Shown one piece after another: positions 24,655-33,602 of a DNA stretch of 64,000 bases (its first letter is position 1; each line of letters opens with the position of its first letter). The DNA comes from Nostoc sp. C052. Lineage in GTDB: Bacteria > Cyanobacteriota > Cyanobacteriia > Cyanobacteriales > Nostocaceae. Below the pieces are notes generated by a model. It worked only from the letters and a program-made list of their open reading frames with translations. It searched no databases and was not told where the DNA came from. The translations under genes were made by a program, and so were the position numbers. Location: positions 6,705,501 through 6,769,500 of the forward strand of contig NZ_CP040272.1 in NCBI RefSeq assembly GCF_013393905.1, in the 5' to 3' direction.

Positions 24655-25737
24655 TTAACGAACACAAGCTCCAAGTCCTACACGATCGCAAAGCATTGAG
24701 AATCCTAAAGAGACTATCAATAGTAAATTACAGCTAATTAACTTAATTGCTAATATTTCAGCAAAAGTAAAGTTTAATCCTACAAATAATTGAGTACCTA
24801 GCTGTAAAAAAATCATACTGAAAATGCCATTAATACAAAAAATACCAAGACTATACTTTGATAATAGTTTTATAATTATTCTTACATATAAAGGTATTTG
24901 ATCCTCCTCAATAGAAGAAAAGCATAGAAACATAACTATTGCGCTCAGGATACAAGAGAACATTGCATACTCAAAAGGAGTAATGTTTCCATCAGTAACC
25001 GTTTGCAAATAATTATATTCTGCAACCATAATCAGGCTGGTAGATGAAAGCAAAATTATTTTGAAGAGTAGAGATATCTGATGAGATATTTTTACGAGTT
25101 TAAGCCAGTTCTTGTAAAAACAAGCACCTAAAGACATATACACAAACCAGTAAGCAAAAAAAGGACGAGCTACACTTCGCAAAAACAAAGTTATATCTGC
25201 ACCAAATGCTCCTAAATTTGACATATATATTACAATCAAAACAATTAATTGTAATATTAATATTATCAAAAAGTTCTTAACTCTTCCTATTTGGCGATTT
25301 AAAATAATAAATACAGGTAGAAACTGCAACATCACCAAAAGATAATAATAGCCAGGAAATATTTTGCCTCGTAAAATAAGTATAAGGATAGATTCAGTTT
25401 GATTAGCTTTACCTAACAATCTCAAAGCTACAGCTAAACTACCCCAAAATAATGTTGGGATTAGCAGGCGAGTAAAACGTTTTTTCAATAAAGGATATAA
25501 AAATGCAGTAGAGTTTTTCTCGAAGCTACGTTCTAGTAGTAGAAAAGAAATTGTGAAAAATACTGGCACGCAAAATCTTAAGGGTGCGAATAATATATCC
25601 ATCCAGTACAAAGCTAATGGATATGTGGACTCAGGAACAAAAACGCTGTGGTAAGAAACAACTGCTGTAATACTTATTGCTTTTAACAGATCAATCGAGA
25701 AAAGTCTGTCTATTTTTTGATTTGTCTTTTGTGACAC
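24655..25737 (-). CDS. Acyltransferase 3 family membrane protein
   Basis: 360 residues with about 10 membrane helices. The N-terminus FSIDLLKAISITAVVSYHSV has the conserved His of acyltransferase-3 proteins (OafA/WecH type), followed by LKKRFTRLLIPTLFWG with the family arginine. These enzymes put acetyl or other acyl groups on surface sugars. It lies at the downstream end of a leftward glycan cluster, 29 bases after the alpha/alpha-barrel-like gene. The acyl donor and the acceptor are unknown. Confidence 0.82.
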   Translation of the reverse strand: MSQKTNQKIDRLFSIDLLKAISITAVVSYHSVFVPESTYPLALYWMDILFAPLRFCVPVFFTISFLLLERSFEKNSTAFLYPLLKKRFTRLLIPTLFWGSLAVALRLLGKANQTESILILILRGKIFPGYYYLLVMLQFLPVFIILNRQIGRVKNFLIILILQLIVLIVIYMSNLGAFGADITLFLRSVARPFFAYWFVYMSLGACFYKNWLKLVKISHQISLLFKIILLSSTSLIMVAEYNYLQTVTDGNITPFEYAMFSCILSAIVMFLCFSSIEEDQIPLYVRIIIKLLSKYSLGIFCINGIFSMIFLQLGTQLFVGLNFTFAEILAIKLISCNLLLIVSLGFSMLCDRVGLGACVR

Positions 25738-25766
25738 ATCTCAATCCTTTCATATATGGTTCAAGC

Positions 25767-26915
25767 TTACGGAGTTTTATAATAAAACCTTGCAATTTTC
25801 CGAGCGCTTTCTTCCCACTTTTGATTACCTGTAACAGATGCCCAATAAGCAAAAGTACGAATTTGCGATCCAGGCCCTACTTTTTTATATCGGGAACCAT
25901 CCCTGATTCTTTCTTGTTGACCTGTGCGGGTATTTCCTTCGCTACTAATTTCGCCAGAAGGCAAGATTCGTGTTTTTTCCCAAGAGAGTGATTTATCAAT
26001 CATCTGTACTACTTTAGAAGTCAGGGAATCATTAGGGAAGTATGTTACCCAACGTTGGGCATACATTATGCCTACCGTTTGGTAGCCGCTATCATGGCCA
26101 CCTTTTTCTGGGTTAACACCATCAGGACGTTGCAGAGATAAACCATCTTCAAGAGACTTATGGGCGTATTTAATCAGTTCTTCGTCGCCAGTTAATTTAC
26201 CTGTCAGTGCTAAAGCTGCTGCGACTAGATAACGACGATGGGTATAAGGTTTGTTGCGTTTGATGCCTTTTTCCCAAATATTTGGCGAGATCATCCATCG
26301 TGCTGCACGATGCACCAAAGGTTTATATTTGGCTACTTGGGCAGCATATTTTTCTGAATACGGAGATTGTTGTATTACTAGAAGGGTATGAGCAACAGCT
26401 TGTACAAAAAAAGATGTGCTATGAAAGCGATCGCCTGTTCTAAAAAAGCTACCATCATCAACTTGATGGGCAAATCCCCAGTCAAACATCTTAAATCCTG
26501 CTTCAATGGTTTGTGGGTCATTCTTGATCAACCCACCAATGATTAAGTCTTCCCCATATCGCTGTTCTTCAATATACCAATGTCTTGACTGATTACGTAT
26601 CCAAAGGACATTTGCAGCGTTAGCACCATTAGGTATCATTGATTTCTGCAAACCCGACAAACGTCGGTAGAGAACATTAGCGATTAAATCAGTTGATTCA
26701 TGCTCAAAATCTGTTTTTACAGAAAGTTTGATGGGAATTTGTTTATTTTCCCTTACCAATAGATATATTTCAGCGTTTACAGCACTACTATTATGAGTCG
26801 CAGCAATAAAGACGATTTGTGTTACTAGCTGCAATAACAATAACATCGGGAACCGAGATGCTAAATATCTCAGTATAAGCAAAAAGCTTTTTTTAGTCAC
26901 ACATATCACCATCAA
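25767..26915 (-). CDS. Secreted or membrane-anchored protein, probable alpha/alpha-barrel carbohydrate enzyme
   Basis: 382 residues. An N-terminal hydrophobic segment (MLLLLQLVTQIVFIAA) serves as signal or anchor. The rest is helical with repeated aromatic and acidic pairs: FDWGFAHQVDDGSFFRTGDR, RRYLVAAALALTGKLTGDEE, GGHDSGYQTVGIMYAQRW. This spacing resembles alpha/alpha-toroid lyases, glucuronyl epimerases and unsaturated glucuronyl hydrolases, but I do not recognise a named family. Its place between an acyltransferase and a methyltransferase in a glycan cluster points to modifying or trimming the polymer in the periplasm (inference). Confidence 0.7.
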   Translation of the reverse strand: MMVICVTKKSFLLILRYLASRFPMLLLLQLVTQIVFIAATHNSSAVNAEIYLLVRENKQIPIKLSVKTDFEHESTDLIANVLYRRLSGLQKSMIPNGANAANVLWIRNQSRHWYIEEQRYGEDLIIGGLIKNDPQTIEAGFKMFDWGFAHQVDDGSFFRTGDRFHSTSFFVQAVAHTLLVIQQSPYSEKYAAQVAKYKPLVHRAARWMISPNIWEKGIKRNKPYTHRRYLVAAALALTGKLTGDEELIKYAHKSLEDGLSLQRPDGVNPEKGGHDSGYQTVGIMYAQRWVTYFPNDSLTSKVVQMIDKSLSWEKTRILPSGEISSEGNTRTGQQERIRDGSRYKKVGPGSQIRTFAYWASVTGNQKWEESARKIARFYYKTP

Positions 26916-26967
26916 ATTTACTAAGATGTTTCTGTTTAGCTAGATGAATTAAAGACAAAGCGAGTAA

Positions 26968-27741
26968 TTATAGCTTAGTACAATAATAGATATCTTCATC
27001 TGGTATGAAGCCGAATTTTTGAATATTATCAATTCCCAATTCTTGTCCATAGCTATCAACTTTTACTGTAAATCCAGCTTTTTCAAGCTTCTCTTTATAG
27101 TCGCGACCATACATTCTCACATGATCGTGATGACCAAATAGCCTTTCTCTATCTTCAGGTGATAAATCACTTTTCCCCTCTAGCGTCTTCTCGAGCTTAG
27201 GATCAAGCGGGACATGTAAAATTGCCCAGCCACCAGGTTTTAATACTCTGCATAATTCGGACATAGCTTGCCAATCGTTAGGAATGTGTTCTAGAACATG
27301 GTTACACAAAATTACATCAAAGACATTATCTGGATATTGAATATCTGTAATATCCATTTGCACCATTGCTTCATTTGGTTGTAAATCGGCACTGAGATAA
27401 CTAATATTAGGCAGACTAGATATAGATTTTTTGAGAAGATATTCTGGTGCAACATGAAGTAAATTTAGCTTTTGTGAAAGCAAATTTGTTTTGTTCTTAA
27501 GATAAAGCCACAATAAACGATGCCTTTCTAAAGATAAACATCTAGGGCATATAGCACTAGGTCGCTTCTGAGCGCCAAAAGGTAGAAATTTCTGGAACTT
27601 TCTTTCACAGCAAGGACAGAAAACTTTGTCGCCAGCATACCAGAGTGAGCGTATATAAAGATAGGGAGTACCTAGTTTAAAGAAGAAAGAGCGTTTTTTG
27701 AGAATGTATGGATATATCTTCAGAAAAATAGAGCGATTCAT
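26968..27741 (-). CDS. SAM-dependent methyltransferase with N-terminal zinc-ribbon-like cysteines
   Basis: 257 residues. The N-terminal part has CPCCERKF and CPRCLSLERHRLLWLYL, two Cys pairs that could bind zinc. The class I methyltransferase core follows: LLHVAPE, MDITDIQYPDNVFDVILCNH with the VLEHI motif, and LCRVLKPGGWAILHVP. This layout is common in methyltransferases of polysaccharide clusters. The target is probably a sugar. Transcribed leftward with the neighbouring glycan genes; a MITE separates it from the flippase-like gene upstream. Confidence 0.85.
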   Translation of the reverse strand: MNRSIFLKIYPYILKKRSFFFKLGTPYLYIRSLWYAGDKVFCPCCERKFQKFLPFGAQKRPSAICPRCLSLERHRLLWLYLKNKTNLLSQKLNLLHVAPEYLLKKSISSLPNISYLSADLQPNEAMVQMDITDIQYPDNVFDVILCNHVLEHIPNDWQAMSELCRVLKPGGWAILHVPLDPKLEKTLEGKSDLSPEDRERLFGHHDHVRMYGRDYKEKLEKAGFTVKVDSYGQELGIDNIQKFGFIPDEDIYYCTKL

Positions 27742-27760
27742 AAATACCTCTCATGAAATG

Positions 27761-27891
27761 TAAGTAAGTGGGTGAGAAAATTTCTAACTATGTCATTGCG
27801 AATGTAACGAATTGGAGTGAAGCAATCGCAAGGTTTTCATCGCTTTTAGTTTTCGTTAGATAGTTAGGTTTATTTGTGCCTACCTACTTAG
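27761..27891. mobile_element. Putative MITE with TAAGTAAGT-type ends
   Basis: The left end TAAGTAAGTGGGTGAG and the right end (reverse complement TAAGTAGGTAGGCAC) are imperfect inverted repeats about 131 bases apart, with CTAACTAT inside both arms. The core has GTCATTGCGAATG and GAAGCAATCGCAAGG, a widespread cyanobacterial repeat. It lies between two genes of the cluster. Confidence 0.65.
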
Positions 27892-27920
27892 TTTGTAATG
27901 AATTTTGAACGAGTAGGATT

Positions 27921-28889
27921 TTACGGCTTATCCGCTTGACTAATTTGCTGAAATCCAGCAGAATCTAAAAGCAGGATTATTCCTCCTGGTAATGCCAATA
28001 ACCAACCTAGCATTGTCATAGTGACAGATAACAAAAGAGCTTGCTCTCCAGTTAGACCTATTCGATTGAACAAGTAAATCCATAACCCTTCTTTGACACC
28101 AAGACCTCCTAGAGATATAGGAATTAAGCTAATTACCGCTATGATTGGAATAAAAACTAAAAGCTCCAGATAAGAGATAGGAATTTTCAGTTCTTGAGCT
28201 ATAAGATAGTGGTAATAGACTATAGCAAGCATTAATATAAAAGAAAGAAAAATCGACAAACCTAAAGCTTGACGATGTTGAGCAAATTGCCTTAAAAGCA
28301 TTTGGATTTTAGCAAAGCGTACTGCTAAATTTTGCAAATGTAGTTTTTTTAACCAAGGTTCTGCTATTTTTAACAATTGAGGACTAACAATTAAAATTAC
28401 TCCACCAACTAAAGCAATAACACAACTAAAAAATAGTAGAATAATATCCCAACGCCCAACTACTCTCACGGCAGGAGGTAAGCCTAATATAGCTAAAGCA
28501 GATAAAGCAAACAACCCTGTAAATCTTTCCAGAAATACAGATACAAGTGCTGCTTCAGAATCTTTCGTTTCTTTTGTCACCCGGTAAACACGATATACAT
28601 CTCCACCAAAAGAACCAGGAAGAAATATATTGAGAAACATCCCAGCAAAATAACTACTGAGTAGACTAATCATCGATACTGAATATCCAGTGGAACGGAG
28701 TACAACTAGCCAACGCCAGCAACTCAACCATTGACAGCCTGTATAATAAATTAGAGCAAAGGCAACAAATGGTAAGGATAAAGTCTGAAACTGTTTCCAA
28801 GCTTGAGCAATATCTATATGAGTAAAGATTATAATTATAATTACTATACTAATAACACTCTTAAAAATCACTACTGGTTTGATTTTCAC
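27921..28889 (-). CDS. Lysylphosphatidylglycerol synthase TM-region / UPF0104 family membrane protein
   Basis: 322 residues, about 8 membrane helices. LSCWRWLVVLRSTGYSVSMI, YFAGMFLNIFLPGSFGGDVY and SLGGLGVKEGLWIYLF are the family's conserved blocks. Relatives are the flippase half of MprF and many proteins in glycan clusters thought to move lipids or lipid-linked sugars. There is no synthase domain here. Lies 25 bases after the GT39-type gene; likely cotranscribed. Confidence 0.83.
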   Translation of the reverse strand: MKIKPVVIFKSVISIVIIIIIFTHIDIAQAWKQFQTLSLPFVAFALIYYTGCQWLSCWRWLVVLRSTGYSVSMISLLSSYFAGMFLNIFLPGSFGGDVYRVYRVTKETKDSEAALVSVFLERFTGLFALSALAILGLPPAVRVVGRWDIILLFFSCVIALVGGVILIVSPQLLKIAEPWLKKLHLQNLAVRFAKIQMLLRQFAQHRQALGLSIFLSFILMLAIVYYHYLIAQELKIPISYLELLVFIPIIAVISLIPISLGGLGVKEGLWIYLFNRIGLTGEQALLLSVTMTMLGWLLALPGGIILLLDSAGFQQISQADKP

Positions 28890-28914
28890 TATAACTTCCT
28901 CATCTCTACGAATG

Positions 28915-31900
28915 TTAGTAAGCTCCTAAATCTTTGCCTTTATTAGGTATACGGTTTGGTAATCCATCCTCTGGCTGCCAGAGTCTTAAACGAGTTCCAA
29001 AAGTCTCGAAAACAGGTTTACCCAATTTTTTAATATAGTCACGTAACTCAGGAGTTACCCTATTATTTCTAACATCATCTATATTAATCCATACTCGTTC
29101 TGACTTTTCTAGAATATGGTTTAACTGGTCTACACTATTAAGAATAACTCCACCAGCCCAACGGTCAATTAATTTTCCATCATGCCAATATACGGTATCG
29201 AAATTCTCATTATCTTTAAAGCTGAATAAATAATAATCTAATTTTACTAAGCTAATGGATGCAAAAGAGGACATAGGTGAAATAACAATATCTTTTGCTT
29301 CTCTATGAGTTCTTACATAAGTTAGTAGTTCATTGTTTCGTCTAGTTAAAGATTCATCATAAGTAGCTAAAACTCTCATTGGTTGGATATTGAATACAAT
29401 TAGTATCACAATACCAAACAAAGCAAATGATTTTAAATGAGGCAAACTATACACTAATAAACCTACTCCTTTAATTAAAGCCTCGATTAGACAAATAGCA
29501 CTATAAATAGAAAGTAAAATTATTAATGGGTAAAGGCTATATACGTAACGTTCTGCAAGATTATACGTCAATACAGTAATTAGCACTAAATTAATAAATA
29601 TAGCACTAAACAAAAAGATTACTTTTTGATCTCTAATCTTTAAAAAATAAATAAAACCAAGTAAGAAGAAAAAGCTCAAAACTGTATGTGTTCTATCAGG
29701 CCCAATCAATAACATAGCAAACAAATCTGTAACATCAGCAAAATGAAGTCGCAGGTAAGAAGCTGTTGCATTGGATAATGCAGCTAGAGGAGTTATATTT
29801 CGTATAGCAGCAATAGCCAAATTATAAATAAAAATAACTGAAGTCATTAAGCTACATACAAAAATTTGCCAGTCGTTGCGTAGACTGAAGGGGCGATAGA
29901 AGTAGATAAAACCGATAAAAAATACTGGTATAACTGTTAAATTAATCTCTTGAGTCAGCAAACTCAAAGTTAAAGAAACAAAAAAGAGATATTGATAATG
30001 TCGCCCTGATTTTTCAATAAAACCTTTTAGAAATGACCAGAAGCTAAAAATAGTGAAAAATTGGAGAATTTGATAACAACGAATAAAGCGAGAATACCAA
30101 AGTTCACAAGGTTCTACAGCCAAAACTAATGCTACTAACAAAGCAATCCAAACTTTACCAGTGACTTTACGAGCCACAATGTAGACTAAAACTAAGGTTG
30201 CTGTACCCCAAATTACAGATAGCAGGCGAGCATTAACTATAGAATCTCCTACTACTCGTAACCAAAAAGCTAGTAGGTAGTGATAGAAAGGACTGCGAGT
30301 ATACCAAATACCAGAAGTTGCTATGGGTGCGCCTGTACGAAGAATACCTCTACTAGCGTCTAAAGAAGTATTTTCATCGGAATCTAAGTCAATAAAATCA
30401 AGGTTATAAACCCTTAGCCCAAATCCTACACTAACAATGAGGATAAGAAATATCCACTCCCCCCAAATAGGCCATCTCTGCTGTATAAGATTAAATTTAT
30501 CTTGCAATATTAGGATTGTTGATTGTTCCTGTTTCTGCATCCAAACAAAAATATAGGCAATAATCGCTGCTACAAGCGCTAAAATAAAGACAGAAAAGAC
30601 ATTTCCACCTGATGCCAAGCTGCAACTAACACAGGCTACTAAACCCAATGAGAACCAAATAAAAGAAAGGGGTAATTTATTAATATTTCTGTTGACACGA
30701 GTATAAACTAACGTCAATGCAATTATGGCTGTAAACCCAAACAATATTACATAGTTGCTTTGCGGTTGTGCGAATAGTAATCCAACTTCTGCTTCTGCAA
30801 AGCGATGTTTGAGTAAACCAATAGCAGCTAAAAATAAAATACTTGGTGAAAGTATTGCAGATCCCGCAGTAAAGTTTTCCCACCAACGATTTCCATATCC
30901 CAGCCAGAAACCTAAAAGTGAAGCATAAATTATCGCCAAAACAACTCCACCTATTAACCAAAGGCTCTGACACCATAAGTAATTAGGGTAATTGAGCAAA
31001 TAGGCATTACCTTCAAAATTACGCTGAAAATCTTCCGGTTTAGGTAAACCTAAAAGACTTACAGATTTCTCATTACCAACACCTTTTGTCCATCCAGATA
31101 CGGGTTGATTTAATGCTGTCCAAGCATTATCAGTAGCAATTTCTCCAATAATTTCACCTGTTACTGTTTCTGCCCATCCATCTAAAAAAAAGTTAAGAAT
31201 ACTATTTGATTTAATAGATTTAACACTTGTTAATAATGTATTTATTGGGCTAGTTAAGCTTACAGCTAATATATTATTCCCAGGTTGGATAAACTTTGTA
31301 ATTTCTAAAAGATGTAACTGTTTACCATTATCAGCTCTGTAACTATTAATAAAATTGCCATTGAGTAATAAAGAATATGTACCTTGACCAGCAAATCGAA
31401 TGTAGGTACGCAAAATCCGATTTGTTGGTATTTGCCAACTACCTCTAAGCCATACTTGTCCTTGAGAACTTTGATTTCCTGTAATCCAATTTCCCTGTAG
31501 ACGACGGTCAAACAAATTTTTGCTTAAGCGGCTATAAGTAGTTTCTCTAACTGAACCCAGTACCTTAGCTTCTAACCAATTTTCATCTGAGAAATCTCGA
31601 TCAAACCATTGCAGAGATTGACGAGTTTCTGACAGATTTGAAACCCGCCAAGTAGTTTCTCCTGTTGACAAACTAATCGGTGTAGCATCATCTGTAAGAT
31701 AAACAGCCCCCTCAACAACTACGCGGGGATTAGTTTTTCCTTTTTGTATTTCTAGTGCAATAACATTTTTACCAGGCTGCAAATGACGAGTTAGGTCTAC
31801 ATAAGCTGTTAATTTCCAGTCATTGGAACTAGCTAGTAAATAATTGGCTGATGTTTTAGCATCATAGCGATTACTATCATTAATATCTTGAAGAGGTAGT

Positions 31901-32223
31901 CTCAGACCTGCACCTAGACCACGAGAACTATTTGTAACATTGTTTTCTTTTGCTATCTCTCTTCCATTGACATATAAGGTAAAGTCATTATCAGCACTTA
32001 TCCGTAGCCAGGCTGCTGTGGCATTATCAGATAAATTAAAGGTATTGCGTGTATAGAAACGGTAAGTAGGTGTTTGAGGGGCAATCCAGTGGGCTTGTTG
32101 TGACCAATTTACGCGCTCTACAGAAGTAGGTATTTTCTCCCAAATAGAAAACATTAAACTTCCTAATAATAATCCTAAAGCCAATATCAAGCCTAATGGC
32201 AACCAACGCTGTGACCGTTCCAT
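28915..32223 (-). CDS. Giant GT39-type membrane glycosyltransferase with N-terminal sugar-binding-like domains
   Basis: 1102 residues. After a first membrane helix (residues ~12-28) come two beta-rich domains (about 35-395) with the pattern FTLYVNGREIAKENN and YSLLLNGNFINSY, typical of jelly-roll carbohydrate-binding modules of rhamnosidase-like enzymes. Five or more helices follow, and then a GT39 (PMT-like) core with LDSDENTSLDASRG near residue 615 (acidic catalytic loop), WYTRSPFYHYLLAFWLRVVG and many helices. GT39/GT-C enzymes use polyprenyl-phosphate sugars outside the membrane. The fused lectin-like part may hold the growing polymer. Its ATG overlaps the TPR gene's stop by one base. Confidence 0.8.
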   Translation of the reverse strand: MERSQRWLPLGLILALGLLLGSLMFSIWEKIPTSVERVNWSQQAHWIAPQTPTYRFYTRNTFNLSDNATAAWLRISADNDFTLYVNGREIAKENNVTNSSRGLGAGLRLPLQDINDSNRYDAKTSANYLLASSNDWKLTAYVDLTRHLQPGKNVIALEIQKGKTNPRVVVEGAVYLTDDATPISLSTGETTWRVSNLSETRQSLQWFDRDFSDENWLEAKVLGSVRETTYSRLSKNLFDRRLQGNWITGNQSSQGQVWLRGSWQIPTNRILRTYIRFAGQGTYSLLLNGNFINSYRADNGKQLHLLEITKFIQPGNNILAVSLTSPINTLLTSVKSIKSNSILNFFLDGWAETVTGEIIGEIATDNAWTALNQPVSGWTKGVGNEKSVSLLGLPKPEDFQRNFEGNAYLLNYPNYLWCQSLWLIGGVVLAIIYASLLGFWLGYGNRWWENFTAGSAILSPSILFLAAIGLLKHRFAEAEVGLLFAQPQSNYVILFGFTAIIALTLVYTRVNRNINKLPLSFIWFSLGLVACVSCSLASGGNVFSVFILALVAAIIAYIFVWMQKQEQSTILILQDKFNLIQQRWPIWGEWIFLILIVSVGFGLRVYNLDFIDLDSDENTSLDASRGILRTGAPIATSGIWYTRSPFYHYLLAFWLRVVGDSIVNARLLSVIWGTATLVLVYIVARKVTGKVWIALLVALVLAVEPCELWYSRFIRCYQILQFFTIFSFWSFLKGFIEKSGRHYQYLFFVSLTLSLLTQEINLTVIPVFFIGFIYFYRPFSLRNDWQIFVCSLMTSVIFIYNLAIAAIRNITPLAALSNATASYLRLHFADVTDLFAMLLIGPDRTHTVLSFFFLLGFIYFLKIRDQKVIFLFSAIFINLVLITVLTYNLAERYVYSLYPLIILLSIYSAICLIEALIKGVGLLVYSLPHLKSFALFGIVILIVFNIQPMRVLATYDESLTRRNNELLTYVRTHREAKDIVISPMSSFASISLVKLDYYLFSFKDNENFDTVYWHDGKLIDRWAGGVILNSVDQLNHILEKSERVWINIDDVRNNRVTPELRDYIKKLGKPVFETFGTRLRLWQPEDGLPNRIPNKGKDLGAY

Positions 32224-33599
32224 TATTTTTCCTTTACTTCTGATTTATTCCAAGCAGTTGTGTCAACTGATTGACGATATCTTTCCCAGGTTTTATTAAT
32301 GTCGCCCTTGTTATATTCATCCCAAGTTAAATGAACATAGGCTTGACCCAGTAAACCAATTCCTGGTTCTTGAAAGTACTTTTGTCCATCTATAATTTGT
32401 TTAGCAACTTCAGCCGATTTTTGAAATTCCCCGTTAACAACTCTGGCTAACATCAAGTCATATAAAGCCTCAACATGACCCGGAAATATGCTGAATGCTT
32501 TTTCAAAAATATCTGCGGCTGTTCCAGCATTTTTAGTATTAGGCTCATTGAAATAATTAACGCCTTGATTTAGAATTGCTGTCACCAGATACCCTCTAAC
32601 TAAAAAACGTTTGGGCTGACTATCTAAAGATTGTTGAAAATATTTCTCTGCTTCTAGAAAATTACTATCTTGATAATTTTCTAGACCCTGGATGAAATTA
32701 AGCAATCCTGGCTCGCCTGTATCTGTATATAACTCTGCTTTTGCTAGACGCTCTAAAAATTCTTCATCTCCCTGGAAAGGTGGATACAATCTTATTAAAG
32801 CGTGGCTAGTATTTACTACTTGAGAATATTCACCTTTCGCAAACTGCACATTTAATTGATAATTAACAATATTAAAATAAATGTGAGAGCAAAAAATAAC
32901 AGAAAATAATAATATGTTTACAGGTACTAATATTTTCATGTCTTTCATCAGAAGATTGAGTCCCTGTTGTTCTAATGCTAGATAAAGAGCCATTAGGCAA
33001 ATCAGCACTCCAATTAAGCTGAAGCTCCAACCCTTACCAATAAAAGCAAAAAAACTATTATTATAGCCAAATCCTTCAAGGATAACTTTATCCCATGACG
33101 GTAATTGAAAAAATCGGCTATCTTCAATTTTTAAACCAAAAGTAGAAGCAGGAATATCTGGATTATCTAAAACTATATTTTGTTTCCATTGTGCCTGAAC
33201 TTCTGAGAAACTTTTATCTACGTGAGAAGATACTTCTTCTCCCCGATTATAGTATTCTGTTGCAATAAAAGACACAGCAGGCGACCAAGTTGTAATGAAA
33301 TAGGGAAAAAGTAATATTGGGATTAATGCACCCCAAAAAACTAAGCGTGGAGCTTGTCTAATATGAAATACAAAAGTGTAACTAAAACCAGCGATCGCAC
33401 ACAAAGCAAATGGTACTCTGACAGCATTTGCCCAAAATAAATTTGTACCGAATGCTTCTAGAGTTTCTTGAGGTAAGCGATACCAAGGAAAGATGGCTCC
33501 GAATAATAAACATATAGAGCCAATCAAAAGTGTAATCTTTTCTCGATTAAACCAATTCAGAAAAGTAATAAATCTATTCATCTGATAACTTTGATTCAT
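32223..33599 (-). CDS. Membrane protein with C-terminal TPR repeats
   Basis: 458 residues. Four to six membrane helices lie in the first ~240 residues (LLIGSICLLFGAIFPWYRL, VPFALCAIAGFSYTFVF), with a periplasmic stretch between them. Helical TPR-like repeats follow: NYQDSNFLEAEKYFQQSLDS, AADIFEKAFSIFPGHVEALY and DEYNKGDINKTWERYRQSV. No enzyme motif is visible. It is translationally coupled to the GT39-type gene (TAATG), which suggests the two proteins work as a complex. Not recognised beyond that. Confidence 0.72.
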   Translation of the reverse strand: MNQSYQMNRFITFLNWFNREKITLLIGSICLLFGAIFPWYRLPQETLEAFGTNLFWANAVRVPFALCAIAGFSYTFVFHIRQAPRLVFWGALIPILLFPYFITTWSPAVSFIATEYYNRGEEVSSHVDKSFSEVQAQWKQNIVLDNPDIPASTFGLKIEDSRFFQLPSWDKVILEGFGYNNSFFAFIGKGWSFSLIGVLICLMALYLALEQQGLNLLMKDMKILVPVNILLFSVIFCSHIYFNIVNYQLNVQFAKGEYSQVVNTSHALIRLYPPFQGDEEFLERLAKAELYTDTGEPGLLNFIQGLENYQDSNFLEAEKYFQQSLDSQPKRFLVRGYLVTAILNQGVNYFNEPNTKNAGTAADIFEKAFSIFPGHVEALYDLMLARVVNGEFQKSAEVAKQIIDGQKYFQEPGIGLLGQAYVHLTWDEYNKGDINKTWERYRQSVDTTAWNKSEVKEK

Positions 33600-33602
33600 T
33601 TA

